Of a stretch of DNA of 43,797 nt, positions 27,378-36,187 are shown in pieces. The notes beneath the pieces were generated by a model. The model made no database searches. It saw nothing but the letters and a program-made list of their open reading frames with translations, and was not told where the DNA came from. How positions within the stretch are numbered: the first letter of the stretch is position 1; each line of letters starts with the position of its first letter. Made by a program: the position numbers and the translations under genes. Origin of the DNA: a virus. The stretch covers positions 1-43,797 of IMG/VR virus record IMGVR_UViG_3300045936_000051; one strand, given 5' to 3'.

Positions 27378-29299
27378 GGGACAATCGTTGCCCCCAGGGT
27401 GCTAGGCGTCGTCGCGTATTCGGGGTCGCCGTCCGGCGAAATCGGTTCGAAGTCGCCGTCGATTTCCGCCGCGAACCCAGGTCCGAAACCGAAGGGGCGT
27501 TCATAGGCCTGGATATTGACGCTGGCGGGCGCCAAGTCTTCCCGCAGGCCGCACATACGGACGCTAGCTTCGAAGGCAGGCCAGGTAATCGACCCGCTTT
27601 CGCCAGGGTGAACCGCCGGACCGCGATAGATCACCATCTGGCCGTTCGACGCCAGGACCATCCAGGAATCGTCGCTAGTGATCGGGACGGGGTCGGTCGT
27701 GGCGCAGAAGAACCGAATGTAGCTGCCTTCCTCTACGTTCTGGTAACTGATTTCGCCCGACGACGTCACGATCACGTTGCGCCACGCGGCGCGGACGTCG
27801 CCGCCCCCTGGAACCGGCGGTTCCTCTTCGTCGATGTCTTCCGGCGGCGGGTCCAGGTCGCCTTCGCCGTCTGTCGTTTTATCGGGGCAGCATGGTTGAT
27901 AGTTTCCTGGTTCCCTTCCAGGCGGGACCAGGTCCGGCGGTATGCCTGCGGGCGGCGGTTCGCCAAACGGCGGGACTTCGGGCGCCGCAGGCAGGTCCAG
28001 CGGTCCTTCCTTATCTTCCTTGGCTTCCTCGGCGGTCCGGTCGGCGCCGGTCGAAGGGTCCGGCGGGTCCGGCGGCGGATGGGCGGGCGGCGGGATCGGG
28101 ATTTCGTTGGGCAGGCTGGGGACGCGCAGCGGGATTTCCGGCGCCGTCAGGGTGAACGAAACGCCCCTGACGCCAGCGGTCGCGGCAGCGTCGCGGCGTT
28201 TGTTGATCAGGAACCATGCGTCAAGGTCCCAGAACGACCCGTTCCTGGCGCGCCCGCGAAACTGGATACGGACGCGGTCCCCAGGCAGGGCGTCGATCTG
28301 GGACCCGTTGGCGATTTCGCTGGCGAAGGCGATCACGTCCGACCGGCGCTGGATCAGCGTCCCCGCCGCCAGCGCATACAGGGCGGTCGCGGCCAGGATG
28401 CGCGTAACGGGGTTGTCGCTGGGGTTCTTGATGTCCGACCGGACCAGTTGCATTTCGACGACTTCGTAACGCGCGACGGCCTTCGCGTCTTCCAGGTACC
28501 AGTAGGTCGACCCGTTGGGGTTGATCCCCGTCTGGACGGCGTAAGGCAGGGCGGGGATCGCCGCGATGGGCGCCAGGGTTAGCGGGTTGCCGTCGTGGTC
28601 GACGCCGACGGGGATAATCCGCGTCGCCAGGTCGCGCCCGTTGTAGGTGATACGCGGCGTCCCCGCGATTAAGCCCATGCCTGCGGCGGCGGCGCCGTCC
28701 AGGTCGGGACCGGCCTGGTCGACCGTGACGAAGCGGAAACCGGAATCGGGGACGTTGTCCCAGGAAACCAGTTCGAAGCTGTCTTCGTCGAAGGTTTCGC
28801 GGACCGATAGGCGGGCGTATTCGCAGGCCGTAATCAGCGCCGCCAGCCGCGACGTTTCGTTGAACGTGACGGTCGGCGTCCGCGACGCGGCGTCGGGGAC
28901 GGTTGGCGCCGTCACGGTTTCGCCCGTCAGGGTCGACGCGATTTCCAGGATCGACTGCCCGCTAAAACTCAGGCCCAGATGGGTCGACTGCCGCGCGACG
29001 CCATACAGCCGCGTCAGCCCTGATAGGCGCAGGACGCCGTCGCCCGTCCGCCCGCCCGTGTATTGCCGGTCGGTAATGATGCCGCGACGCAGGAGATAAC
29101 CAGGGCGCCCTTCCTCGGTAATCGAGACGCGATAACGGCTTCGAATCTGGGACGTCAGCGTTTCGCTGGCGGGGAATTCAACAACCCAGGTTCCGGCGGC
29201 GTTGATCTCGCGTTCGATGTCGTAGGCGGCGACGGCGATGATCGGCAGGCCGACGCGGACCAGGGCGGGCGTCTCGATAATGATCTGAACGCGCGGCAT
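27374..29299 (-). CDS. tail hub / baseplate (Tal-like) protein, 641 aa
   Basis: The first 380 residues have the pattern of the gp27-like hub found after the distal tail gene in siphoviruses: a beta-rich start, YLLRRGIITDRQYTGGRTGDGVLRLSGLTRLYGVA, then ITACEYARLSVRETFD and a VEMQLVRSDI section. From about 390 a long Pro/Asp/Glu-rich segment is disordered and acts as a linker, followed by a separate C-terminal domain (from about 500) with strand-rich and ITW-type segments that may bind the receptor or fibres. It starts in a TAATG overlap with the distal tail gene. Confidence 0.85.
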   Translation of the reverse strand: MPRVQIIIETPALVRVGLPIIAVAAYDIEREINAAGTWVVEFPASETLTSQIRSRYRVSITEEGRPGYLLRRGIITDRQYTGGRTGDGVLRLSGLTRLYGVARQSTHLGLSFSGQSILEIASTLTGETVTAPTVPDAASRTPTVTFNETSRLAALITACEYARLSVRETFDEDSFELVSWDNVPDSGFRFVTVDQAGPDLDGAAAAGMGLIAGTPRITYNGRDLATRIIPVGVDHDGNPLTLAPIAAIPALPYAVQTGINPNGSTYWYLEDAKAVARYEVVEMQLVRSDIKNPSDNPVTRILAATALYALAAGTLIQRRSDVIAFASEIANGSQIDALPGDRVRIQFRGRARNGSFWDLDAWFLINKRRDAAATAGVRGVSFTLTAPEIPLRVPSLPNEIPIPPPAHPPPDPPDPSTGADRTAEEAKEDKEGPLDLPAAPEVPPFGEPPPAGIPPDLVPPGREPGNYQPCCPDKTTDGEGDLDPPPEDIDEEEPPVPGGGDVRAAWRNVIVTSSGEISYQNVEEGSYIRFFCATTDPVPITSDDSWMVLASNGQMVIYRGPAVHPGESGSITWPAFEASVRMCGLREDLAPASVNIQAYERPFGFGPGFAAEIDGDFEPISPDGDPEYATTPSTLGATIVP

Positions 29300-30117
29300 T
29301 AGACGAAGGTCCCCCTGTATTCCCAGCCCAGGTTCCCGCCGACGGCGCCGACGACGCTAAGGTCGTTGTCGCCCGCGCCCAGCGCGAACAGGCCGACCTG
29401 CCCGTCCTGTAAGACGACGTTGTCGGCGTCGTCTTCCCAGGTCCCGCCCGCGTCGGCGCTAAACCGGACCGTGTTCGCTGCGGCGTCGATTTCCAGCCAT
29501 TCGCCCGCCGCCGCGACGCGGTCGCTGACGAAGGTCCAGGGCGTCGACGTGCCTGGGACGTTGGCCGACGTGTTGACGATTTGCAGGCCGTCAAACGGAC
29601 CCTTAACCAGCAGCTTGACGCCGTAGACCGCCCCGTCGCCAGGGTTGTTCAGTCTGACGACCTGCGGGTCGGTCGTGATGTCGTCGTCGCCCGTGATCAC
29701 TTCGTCGCCCTGGAAGTCGCTTAGTTGCGTGAACGTCAGGATCACGGGCGCCCGCTGGCGGTCGCGGACGCCTAACGTGATCTGCGGCATTCCGGTTATG
29801 CGCGCGACGCAGGACCGCAGGTCGCCGCCGTCGCCCTGTAGGACCAGCCGCCCGCGCGCGCCCAGGTAGCAGACGCGCCGCATTTCGTCCATTTCGGCTT
29901 CGACGTCCCCCGCTTCGCCGACCAGCAGGAAGCGCAGGGTATGAGTCCCGACGCCCTTGATTGCGGGACGGTCGCCCAACTGGTCGAAGGCGTAGTCGGC
30001 GCCTGGAAGGTCGATCAACGCCAGGATCAGCGGTTGCTGCGGGTCGTATTCCAGTTGATAGCGCGGCCAGGTGTAGCTGCCTGCGGACGTGTCGAAGCGA
30101 AGCGGTCGGCGGATCAT
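29299..30117 (-). CDS. distal tail protein (Dit-like), 272 aa
   Basis: In siphoviruses Dit forms the ring at the tail tip. The family pattern is seen: TWPRYQLEYDPQQPLILALIDLPGADYAFD, HTLRFLLVG, RRVCYLGARGRLVLQG and APVILTFTQLSDFQGDE, followed by a C-terminal beta-sandwich carbohydrate-binding-like half (about 150-270: TPWTFVSDRV, WLEIDAAANTVRF). Size and place (directly after the tape measure) fit. It overlaps the tape measure gene by ATGA (30114-30117). Confidence 0.88.
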   Translation of the reverse strand: MIRRPLRFDTSAGSYTWPRYQLEYDPQQPLILALIDLPGADYAFDQLGDRPAIKGVGTHTLRFLLVGEAGDVEAEMDEMRRVCYLGARGRLVLQGDGGDLRSCVARITGMPQITLGVRDRQRAPVILTFTQLSDFQGDEVITGDDDITTDPQVVRLNNPGDGAVYGVKLLVKGPFDGLQIVNTSANVPGTSTPWTFVSDRVAAAGEWLEIDAAANTVRFSADAGGTWEDDADNVVLQDGQVGLFALGAGDNDLSVVGAVGGNLGWEYRGTFV

Positions 30118-33080
30118 ATGTAGGCTCCCCGTCGTTGCATTTCTTCCTGAACGCCCCAGCCGATGGTCCGCAGACCCTGCGACGGCTTCATGGGGACCAT
30201 TTCGATAGGACCGAAGGAATTGACGACGATCCCGCCAGCGGCGCGACCGCCAATCGGCGCCAGGACGTTGTTAGCGGCGTCGCCCGCCGGTCCAGAACCG
30301 GCGCCAGCGCGGATGCCGCCGAAGCTGGACCGCGTAATGTTCGGCGCCATCCAGTCCTGCGTCATATCGCCAATCGCGGCGCTATAGCCGCTTAGCTGCG
30401 TCTGGACCGGCGCCCAGCCTGCGGCCAGCCCGTTCGCCAGACCTTCCATGATCAGCTGCCCCGCTGGGTACAGCAGCTTCCGGTCCTCTTCCGGCGGTCC
30501 CTTCCAGTTCGGGATCAATTTCTTGACGCCGCCCAGGACGTCCTTAAGGTTGGGAAGCGCGTCCTTTATGCCCCTGATCAGGCCGTTGATCACGTCCTTA
30601 CCAGCGCCGGTTAGGAAGTCCTTCGCGCCGTTGAACGCGCTTTTAAGCGCGCCTGGGATGCCGAAACCGCCCTTCGCCGAATCCAGCGCCGCGTTGAACG
30701 GCGCGACGACCAGGTCCTTAACGCCCTTCCAGGCGCCGCCCAGGAAGTCCAGAACCGACCCGAAGGCGTCTTCCAGCGCCGACCGGATACCGAACGCGTC
30801 CGTCGCCAGCGCGACCAGCGGGAAGAACGGTCCGCTGATCAGGCTCGCGACTTCCGGCCAGTTGTTTTTCAGGAAGCCCAGGACGTCGCCCAGGGCGTCC
30901 AGAACCCCGTCCTTGACGCCGTTAACCAGGCCGACGATTTTGTCCCAGTTCTTCCAGGCGACATAGGCGGCGACGACCGCCAGCGTGATCGCGCCGATCA
31001 CCAGCAGCAGCGGACCCAGCGAAATGCTCAGACCGCCGAACGCCAGCGCCAGCAGGCCGATGCTGCCGATCAACGGACCGATCACGGCGGCGAAGCCGAC
31101 CAGTCCGACGACGATCATCTGGACCGGTCCAGGCAGGGATGCGAAGGCCATCGCCATATCCGCCGTCAGGTTCACTACAGGCTGAACGTCGGTAATGAAT
31201 TGTTTCAGCATGGGGACCAGTTCGCCGCCGACAATCGACGCGTTATTCGTCATGCTGTTATTGAGCATTTGCATTTGCGACGCCAGCGTTTCGTTGGCGA
31301 TGCCGGACTGCCGCGTCAGTTGGTTCGTCGTCGGGTACTCTTCGCGGGCGACGCGCAGATGATCTTCGATCTTGATGGCGCCGTCGGCGACGCTGTTCTG
31401 GCCGCGCGCCAGACGCGTCAGGGCGTCGATTTCGCGGACTTCCTGGATGCCCAGGTCGCGCAGGGTTTGGTAGACGTTGCCGCCCTCTTTATCGATGCGC
31501 GCCAGCCCGTTGATAACGGCCAGGGTCGCGTCGGCGGAATTCTTGTTGAACAGGTCGGCGAAGGCCTCGCGCGACATCCCTGCCAGCTTCGCGTACTTGC
31601 CCAGCTTGTTATTGGCCGAATCCGTCAGTCCGTTCAGCAGCTTCTGGGCGCTGGCGTACTGGTCGGAAGAACGGGTCGCTTTCTTATTCGCTTCGTCGAC
31701 GCCTTCGTAAGCGTCACGCTGTCGGCGTTTGGCGTCGTTTGTGCCTTCGATGGCGTTGCGCTTATTGCGTTCGGCCTGCGTGACTTGCCGTTGCGCCCGA
31801 TCTTCGTCTTCCGCCGCCCGTTTCGCCGTCGCGCCCTGTTGACTGATCGCGTCGACGACGCCCAGCCGCGCCCGCTGGACGTCCAGTTGGTAGCCGCGTT
31901 GCTGAACCGCCAACTGGTTCATTCGCTGATAGGCCTGCGCCAGGTTCAGTTCGGCGCGGACGACGTCGTTTGGCTTCCCGTCTCGCCGCGCTTTGTTCAG
32001 GCGTTCCTGCGCTTCCGCGACCCCGATCTGGGCGGCTTTCATATCCAGCGCTAGGGACGGCGCCCGCGATAGGACTTCGTCCAGCCGTTGCTGGGCTTCC
32101 ATCAGCGATAGGGTTTCGCGGCGGGTGTCGATGCTCGCCATAACCTGATCGCGCTGGGCGTCGGCCAGGTTCTTATAGGCGTCTTCCAGGTCCAGGTTGG
32201 CGTCGCTGACGGCTTCGTTGGCGTCGCGGACGCCGCGCCCAGCGTCGGCGACTTCCTCGTGCGCGTCGCGGACGCTGCGCTGGGCTTCGACCAGGGCGTC
32301 GCCACTGTCGCGGACTTTCAGGTTCGCCTGGGCGATCTGTTCCAGGGTTTCCGCGCTGGGCGCCAGTCCCATGACGGCTTCGTTGATGCTGATAACGGTT
32401 TTGCTGAACGCCGTCCCGCCCGCTTCCGGTTCCAGGTTCAGGTTTACCATCGCGTTCGCGAAGGCCAGGATGTCGGGCGTATGCATGCGCGCCGTCGCGC
32501 CTGCGGCGGCGATGCGGACCGCCATATCGGTAATGTTCGAAGCTTCGGACCTGCCGATGCCTTCCAGCGCCAGGATCGTCGACCCGATGTTGGCGAATTC
32601 CTTCGTCGAAGCGCCGACGATGTTGGCGAAACCAGAAATCGACTTCGCGGCCTGTTCAGCCGTCATGTCGGTGGTCTGCGCCATCTGGATCATCGTCTTC
32701 GCGAAGCCCAGGGCGTCTTCGCCCGCGACGCCTAGCTGTCCGGCGGTTTTAACCAGGTCCAGGATGTCGGCGGTCGACGCGGGAAGCTCCGTCGACATCT
32801 GACGGGCGCCGTCCAGGATTTGCTGGAAGAATTCGGGCGTCCCCTTCATCTTCATCTGGACGCCCGCCATCGCCGTATCGATGTCCATTGCGGACTTAAG
32901 GGCGAACGCCGTGAACCCCGTGATAGGGACCGTCAGGGCGGCGGTTAGACCGGCGCCCAGCTTGGTTAAGGAACCCGTGATCCCCGATAGGCCGCGCGTG
33001 ATCCCGTCGCCCGCTTCGCTACCGAATTTCGATAGGTCTGGGCGTAGGGTTACGAATGCTTCGCCGATGGGGTTAGCCAT
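30114..33080 (-). CDS. tail tape measure protein, 988 aa
   Basis: The tape measure sets tail length, about 1.5 angstrom per residue, so this 988-residue protein predicts a tail near 150 nm. The start (GEAFVTLRPDLSKFGSEAG) is the usual small-tape-measure opening. A hydrophobic phage tail domain (about 40-70), long charged coiled-coils (about 280-500), hydrophobic membrane-like segments (about 640-720: IVVGLVGFAAVIGPLIGSIGLL, LLLVIGAITLAVVAAYVAW) and a Gly-rich C-terminal part follow. No peptidase or lysozyme domain is evident. It starts at 33080, where the frameshifted chaperone extension ends. Confidence 0.93.
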   Translation of the reverse strand: MANPIGEAFVTLRPDLSKFGSEAGDGITRGLSGITGSLTKLGAGLTAALTVPITGFTAFALKSAMDIDTAMAGVQMKMKGTPEFFQQILDGARQMSTELPASTADILDLVKTAGQLGVAGEDALGFAKTMIQMAQTTDMTAEQAAKSISGFANIVGASTKEFANIGSTILALEGIGRSEASNITDMAVRIAAAGATARMHTPDILAFANAMVNLNLEPEAGGTAFSKTVISINEAVMGLAPSAETLEQIAQANLKVRDSGDALVEAQRSVRDAHEEVADAGRGVRDANEAVSDANLDLEDAYKNLADAQRDQVMASIDTRRETLSLMEAQQRLDEVLSRAPSLALDMKAAQIGVAEAQERLNKARRDGKPNDVVRAELNLAQAYQRMNQLAVQQRGYQLDVQRARLGVVDAISQQGATAKRAAEDEDRAQRQVTQAERNKRNAIEGTNDAKRRQRDAYEGVDEANKKATRSSDQYASAQKLLNGLTDSANNKLGKYAKLAGMSREAFADLFNKNSADATLAVINGLARIDKEGGNVYQTLRDLGIQEVREIDALTRLARGQNSVADGAIKIEDHLRVAREEYPTTNQLTRQSGIANETLASQMQMLNNSMTNNASIVGGELVPMLKQFITDVQPVVNLTADMAMAFASLPGPVQMIVVGLVGFAAVIGPLIGSIGLLALAFGGLSISLGPLLLVIGAITLAVVAAYVAWKNWDKIVGLVNGVKDGVLDALGDVLGFLKNNWPEVASLISGPFFPLVALATDAFGIRSALEDAFGSVLDFLGGAWKGVKDLVVAPFNAALDSAKGGFGIPGALKSAFNGAKDFLTGAGKDVINGLIRGIKDALPNLKDVLGGVKKLIPNWKGPPEEDRKLLYPAGQLIMEGLANGLAAGWAPVQTQLSGYSAAIGDMTQDWMAPNITRSSFGGIRAGAGSGPAGDAANNVLAPIGGRAAGGIVVNSFGPIEMVPMKPSQGLRTIGWGVQEEMQRRGAYI

Positions 33081-33365
33081 GCGTCGGGTCCCTTGATCGG
33101 CGCCCCGTCCGGACGTCGCCGCCCACTAGGGAAGCAACGTCCGCGCGTTCGCGCCGCGTCGACCGCGCCTGGGGACCCGCCAGGTCGCGATCCAGTTCCG
33201 CCCGCTGGTCGGGCGTCAGGTTCTCGGTTATCAGGAAATAGGCGACGTTCAGGATTCGGGCGATAGACCATCCAGCGACGACGCTGGCGCCACTTCGACC
33301 GTGCCCCGCGAGAATGAGACGTGCCTCGTAAGCTCCCCAGTTGGCGGCGACCCATCGGGCGATTC
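33073..33365 (-). CDS. tail assembly chaperone T-extension (made by -1 frameshift)
   Basis: Reading in the frame one base back from the upstream chaperone gives an open reading from about 33450 to the TAA at 33073-33075. It includes GIARWVAANWGAYEARLILAG, SVVAGWSIARILNVAYFLITE and LTPDQRAELDRDL, a pattern I recall as typical of the T-part of tail assembly chaperones. It has no start codon of its own, so it must be made by -1 frameshifting from the G gene. Its stop overlaps the tape measure start. No classical slippery heptamer is certain; GGG GAA at about 33413-33418 is one candidate. Confidence 0.75.
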
Positions 33366-33665
33366 CGACGGTCGCTCGGTAGGGCGCGCGGTGTAGCTGC
33401 GCAGCAGTTCCCCAGCCGCTTCCGTCAATTCGTTGTAGTCCAGGATGTTTTCGGTGTCGTATAGCAGACGCCGATAACGTTCCTGATCTTCCGGAATGAC
33501 CAGCGCTTTCAGGAAGCGGCCAATCGCTGCCGCGACCCGCATGGGGTTGTCGTCGCTTTGTAGCTCGGCGAAGTCGAACAGTAGACCAGGCGGCAGGGCG
33601 CCGATGCAGTGAATCTCTTCACCCCTCAGAACCATGACCTTCGTCGTCTCAGGCTGGAATTCCAT
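33249..33665 (-). CDS. tail assembly chaperone G, 138 aa
   Basis: A small acidic helical protein in the position of the lambda G gene, directly before the tape measure. The typical pattern is FAELQSDDNPMRVAAAIGRFLKALVIPEDQERYRRLLYDTENILDYNELTEAAGELLRSY. These proteins bind the tape measure and help tail tube assembly. The last 40 residues (Pro/Ser-rich) are the unshifted C-terminus. The T-extension is produced by a -1 shift within the 33365-33450 region. The ATG at 33665 follows CAGGGGATAGG. Confidence 0.85.
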   Translation of the reverse strand: MEFQPETTKVMVLRGEEIHCIGALPPGLLFDFAELQSDDNPMRVAAAIGRFLKALVIPEDQERYRRLLYDTENILDYNELTEAAGELLRSYTARPTERPSESPDGSPPTGELTRHVSFSRGTVEVAPASSLDGLSPES

Positions 33666-33691
33666 AAGTCACCTATCCCCTGACGGGCGCC

Positions 33692-34243
33692 TTACGGCGT
33701 GGCGGGGTCGTAATCTTCGTCGTGAATGAAGACGAAGGCCGGTTCCGCAGGCGGCTTAAGGGCGCGGAAGGCCATCGGGACGATGGCTTTGTCGGTTCCC
33801 TTCCGGCGCGGGATGTTGACGCTGCCCGTGTTACGGCAGCGGCGGAAAACCCAGCGTTCCAGGCCGTCGTCGGATTCCCAGCCGATCATCAGGTCGGTAA
33901 ACGACCCGACGGACGGCGGTTCGAACGTGACGACGCCCAGGGCGGTCGTGATCGTCCCGCCGTTCAACGCGCGTTGCATGTTGATCGCGGTTAGCTCGGC
34001 GGCGGCGAAGTTAACGGTCGTCTGACGCGCCGTCTGGATCACCTGGACCGGTTCCAGTTCTTCGGCGACTTCGATGTCTTCGAAGGTCTGGTCGAAGACG
34101 AATTCAGAACCTTCGTCGGTATATCCGACGGGAACCCATGCGACATCCCAGGCGGCGGCTAGGTCCGCCGGTTCGGGCGTCCCGATGGGCGCGATGCGCA
34201 GGACGCCAGGTCCTACGCGCACGGCTAGGGGGTTGGAAGGCAT
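33692..34243 (-). CDS. major tail protein, 183 aa
   Basis: The tail tube subunit, a beta-barrel that stacks into hexameric rings. Typical features: GVLRIAPIG, WVPVGYTDEGSEFVFDQTFEDIEVAEELEPVQVIQTARQTTVNFAAAELTAINMQRALNGG (a region close to the tube-loop consensus), then GLERWVFRRC and GTDKAIVPMAFRAL. Its ribosome binding site CGAGG at about 34252-34256 is one of the few GAG-containing ones in this phage and probably gives strong translation. It lies downstream of two hairpins and upstream of the chaperones. Confidence 0.88.
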   Translation of the reverse strand: MPSNPLAVRVGPGVLRIAPIGTPEPADLAAAWDVAWVPVGYTDEGSEFVFDQTFEDIEVAEELEPVQVIQTARQTTVNFAAAELTAINMQRALNGGTITTALGVVTFEPPSVGSFTDLMIGWESDDGLERWVFRRCRNTGSVNIPRRKGTDKAIVPMAFRALKPPAEPAFVFIHDEDYDPATP

Positions 34244-34256
34244 CGTCTGGTCCTCG

Positions 34257-34290
34257 GTCCGCGCGGGCGGACGCCTTCCCCGTGTCGGGG
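34257..34290. terminator. two tandem hairpins before the major tail gene
   Basis: GTCCGC/GCGGAC (34257-34262 with 34267-34272) and CCCCG/CGGGG (34278-34282 with 34286-34290) form two close hairpins in the 60-base gap between the tail terminator gene (ends 34304) and the major tail gene (starts 34243). They have no clear T-run. They could be partial terminators, RNA processing or stability elements. Confidence 0.4.
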
Positions 34291-34303
34291 ACGCTGCCGT
34301 CGC

Positions 34304-34726
34304 TTAGCTGACGGCACTTCCTGAAAGCGCGGCAGGCGGACCCACTGCCCATGCCGCGAATGTCACCTGGACGATGTACCGCGGCAGATTGCTTTCGTCG
34401 TCTGGTAGCCACTGGTTATCTTCGATGCGCGCCGACTTTAGCTGGACGCCGTCGCTGATAAACCCGCCTACCCCGTCTGCGGCGGTTTCCAGTTCCGCCG
34501 CTAGCTGCGCTGCCTGGGCTTTCCCCTGCGATTTGCTCGCCCAGACGTCAAACTGGATCAGGACCTCGTGATCGGGACCGCTGACCCTGAACAGACTTAC
34601 CTGCGGCATCGCCGCCTGGTTGTTCGCTCCAAAGAATACGCGACCGTCAATCGATGGCAATGCCCCCCGCGCCCAGGTCCGGACGCATTGTTCGACGTCC
34701 CCGTGTAACCGCGCTTCGGCGACCAT
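34304..34726 (-). CDS. tail terminator protein, 140 aa
   Basis: The pattern AEARLHGDVEQCVRTWARGALP, RVFFG, SLFRVSG, VLIQFDVWASKSQGKAQAAQLAAELETA, then PRYIVQVTFAAWA is usual for gpU/gp37-type tail terminators, which cap the tail tube and join it to the neck. Position before the major tail gene agrees. The start at 34726 is three bases after the upstream stop codon, whose ribosome binding site lies within the upstream gene. Confidence 0.8.
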   Translation of the reverse strand: MVAEARLHGDVEQCVRTWARGALPSIDGRVFFGANNQAAMPQVSLFRVSGPDHEVLIQFDVWASKSQGKAQAAQLAAELETAADGVGGFISDGVQLKSARIEDNQWLPDDESNLPRYIVQVTFAAWAVGPPAALSGSAVS

Positions 34727-34729
34727 CGG

Positions 34730-35035
34730 CTAGATACCCCCCCTAAGCGCCTTCCGCAGCGGCGCGACGGCGCGGCGGCGCCGCGTCCCGAATTCGATTG
34801 CCAGGGCGCCAGGTCCCCGCATGATTACCTGCGAGAACCCGCCCTGGGGACCGATGCCCGCGCGGGTCGATAGCTTCAATCCCTTCGCGCGGCTGGGCAG
34901 ACGGACCCGCGACGCGATCTTCCGCGCGCCGGTTCGCAGTTCGCCGACCGATAGCGCGTTCAGGGTCGCGTCGGCGGTCGCGTTGAAATGGACCGTCCCG
35001 TATTTCTTGCTACTGACGCCCTTCGGACTCGGCAT
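34730..35035 (-). CDS. head-tail connector / tail completion protein, 101 aa
   Basis: A basic protein of the HK97 gp10-like neck type: YGTVHFNATADATLNALSVGELRTGARKIASRVRL, RGPGALAIEFGTRRRRAV. These proteins bridge the head completion ring and the tail. It overlaps the previous gene by sharing 35035 (TAATG), consistent with one operon of neck genes. Assignment is by pattern and position. Confidence 0.75.
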   Translation of the reverse strand: MPSPKGVSSKKYGTVHFNATADATLNALSVGELRTGARKIASRVRLPSRAKGLKLSTRAGIGPQGGFSQVIMRGPGALAIEFGTRRRRAVAPLRKALRGGI

Positions 35036-35382
35036 TAGAACCCCGCGACGACGCTGGCGGCGACGCCTTCGACCTGCCGCAGGCCAGCTTCCATATGGTC
35101 CAGGCCCAGACCGCGACGCAGTCGGGCGTATTCGACGTCGTAGACCAGACCGGTCGCGTCGTCGATAACCTGGTCGGCGTTATCCAGGTCGCAGGGGTCG
35201 CAGGTTAGCCGGTGATAGACGACTTCCTGGTCGCCGCCGACGACGTTTTCGGCGCCGCGTCCCAGGCTGATATGGGCGCGAACGCCCGCCACGACGGTCG
35301 ACGGCGGACCTGGCGGTTCGTAGGGTTCGTCGGTCGGCGCCGGTCGCGTGATCGTGATCGTCGTCGTGGCGAAGGGGATCAT
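35035..35382 (-). CDS. head-tail stopper-like protein, 115 aa
   Basis: A beta-rich small protein of the neck (TTTITITRPAP, VVAGVRAHISLGRG, EVVYHRLTCDPCDLDNADQVIDDATGLVYDVEYARL). Proteins of this type close the head after packaging and dock the tail. It starts at 35382, overlapping the upstream gene as ATGA, and ends where the next neck gene starts. Family assignment from pattern and place only. Confidence 0.75.
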   Translation of the reverse strand: MIPFATTTITITRPAPTDEPYEPPGPPSTVVAGVRAHISLGRGAENVVGGDQEVVYHRLTCDPCDLDNADQVIDDATGLVYDVEYARLRRGLGLDHMEAGLRQVEGVAASVVAGF

Positions 35383-35597
35383 GGCGCGGGTTCTTCCCCT
35401 TCCGGCGGTTCTGGGGCGTCCTGCGGCGCGCTGGGCGCCGCTGGCGCGTCTTTAAGCGTGACCAGCGCCCCCACTAGCGACAAACCGACGAAGACGCGTT
35501 CCTGCCCGTCCTGGACGTAGCCTTCGGCGTCGACGCGCAGGGTTCGCGGTTTCGCTTCGTCGGCGGGTTCTGGGTCGGGTTGTCGGCGGGTCGGCAT
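35379..35597 (-). CDS. hypothetical neck-region protein, 72 aa
   Basis: A short protein with a central beta part (TLRVDAEGYVQDGQERVFVGLSLVGALVTL) between Pro-rich disordered ends. Unknown; it may be a small head decoration or neck-associated factor. The ATG at 35597 has a GGAAGGACTGAACC leader, and a hairpin lies just upstream of it (35623-35662). Confidence 0.7.
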   Translation of the reverse strand: MPTRRQPDPEPADEAKPRTLRVDAEGYVQDGQERVFVGLSLVGALVTLKDAPAAPSAPQDAPEPPEGEEPAP

Positions 35598-35622
35598 GGT
35601 TCAGTCCTTCCTGCGCCGTTGC

Positions 35623-35662
35623 GCCCCCGACGCGCCTGCGGGTCCGGCAGACGGTCGGGGGC
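35623..35662. terminator. GC-rich hairpin in the neck region
   Basis: GCCCCCGAC (35623-35631) pairs perfectly with GTCGGGGGC (35654-35662) across a 22-base loop between the connector gene (ends 35672) and the next gene (starts 35597). There is no T-run. It may reduce read-through or protect RNA ends. Confidence 0.5.
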
Positions 35663-35671
35663 GGTCCGGTG

Positions 35672-36187
35672 CTATCGCTCCCAGGGGACGGGTCCCAGGG
35701 GAACGGGGTCGCCGCCGTCGGGATCGGGCGCATACAGGTTGTCGCGACCGTTGGGCGGGACGAATTCCGTCACAAACTGGACCGACGATAGGGCTGAAAG
35801 TCCCATCGCCTTACGGATCAGCCGGACTTCGGCGTTCGTCAGGAAGACGGTTCCTTCGCCCCCTCGCGAGTAGGTAACGGACGCGTCGCCGACGGTCGCC
35901 TGGACCGCCCCCTGCGGGTTCATATACGCCCGCGACGCGACGGATAGCGTCACGGTCTGGATCGTCGGGGGGACGGCTTCCAGGTCGCCGTTTTCGTCCA
36001 GCCAGTCTTCCCCTGCGACCGTGCGGACCAGGGCGGACGCGTCGTTCAGCGCCGCCCCAGCGCGCAGGCCGTCGGGGGTGGTCGGCATGCCGTTTACGTC
36101 GACGGGGAAGACGACGCCCAGACGGGCGCCCAGTTGTTCCAGGGTCGCCAGCGGCGGCGGCATCGGGACAACGGGCGGCGTCGTCAT
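35672..36187 (-). CDS. head-tail adaptor (gp6/gp15-like), 171 aa
   Basis: A helical connector protein: LATLEQLGARLGVVF, LNDASALVRTVAGEDWL, AVPPTIQTVTLSVASRAYMNPQGAVQATVGDASVTYSRGGEGTVFLTNAEVRLIRKAMG. That pattern (helix pair, VASRAY segment, glycine hairpin and a late helix) is typical for adaptor proteins that form the ring under the portal. It follows the capsid gene and overlaps its neighbour by sharing 36187. Confidence 0.85.
   Translation of the reverse strand: MTTPPVVPMPPPLATLEQLGARLGVVFPVDVNGMPTTPDGLRAGAALNDASALVRTVAGEDWLDENGDLEAVPPTIQTVTLSVASRAYMNPQGAVQATVGDASVTYSRGGEGTVFLTNAEVRLIRKAMGLSALSSVQFVTEFVPPNGRDNLYAPDPDGGDPVPLGPVPWER

Noticed and set aside
26999-28582. 527-codon open frame on the plus strand
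   Set aside because: It lies antisense to the tail hub and neighbouring genes, is extremely Arg-rich, has no ribosome binding site, and is the usual shadow of high-GC coding DNA.
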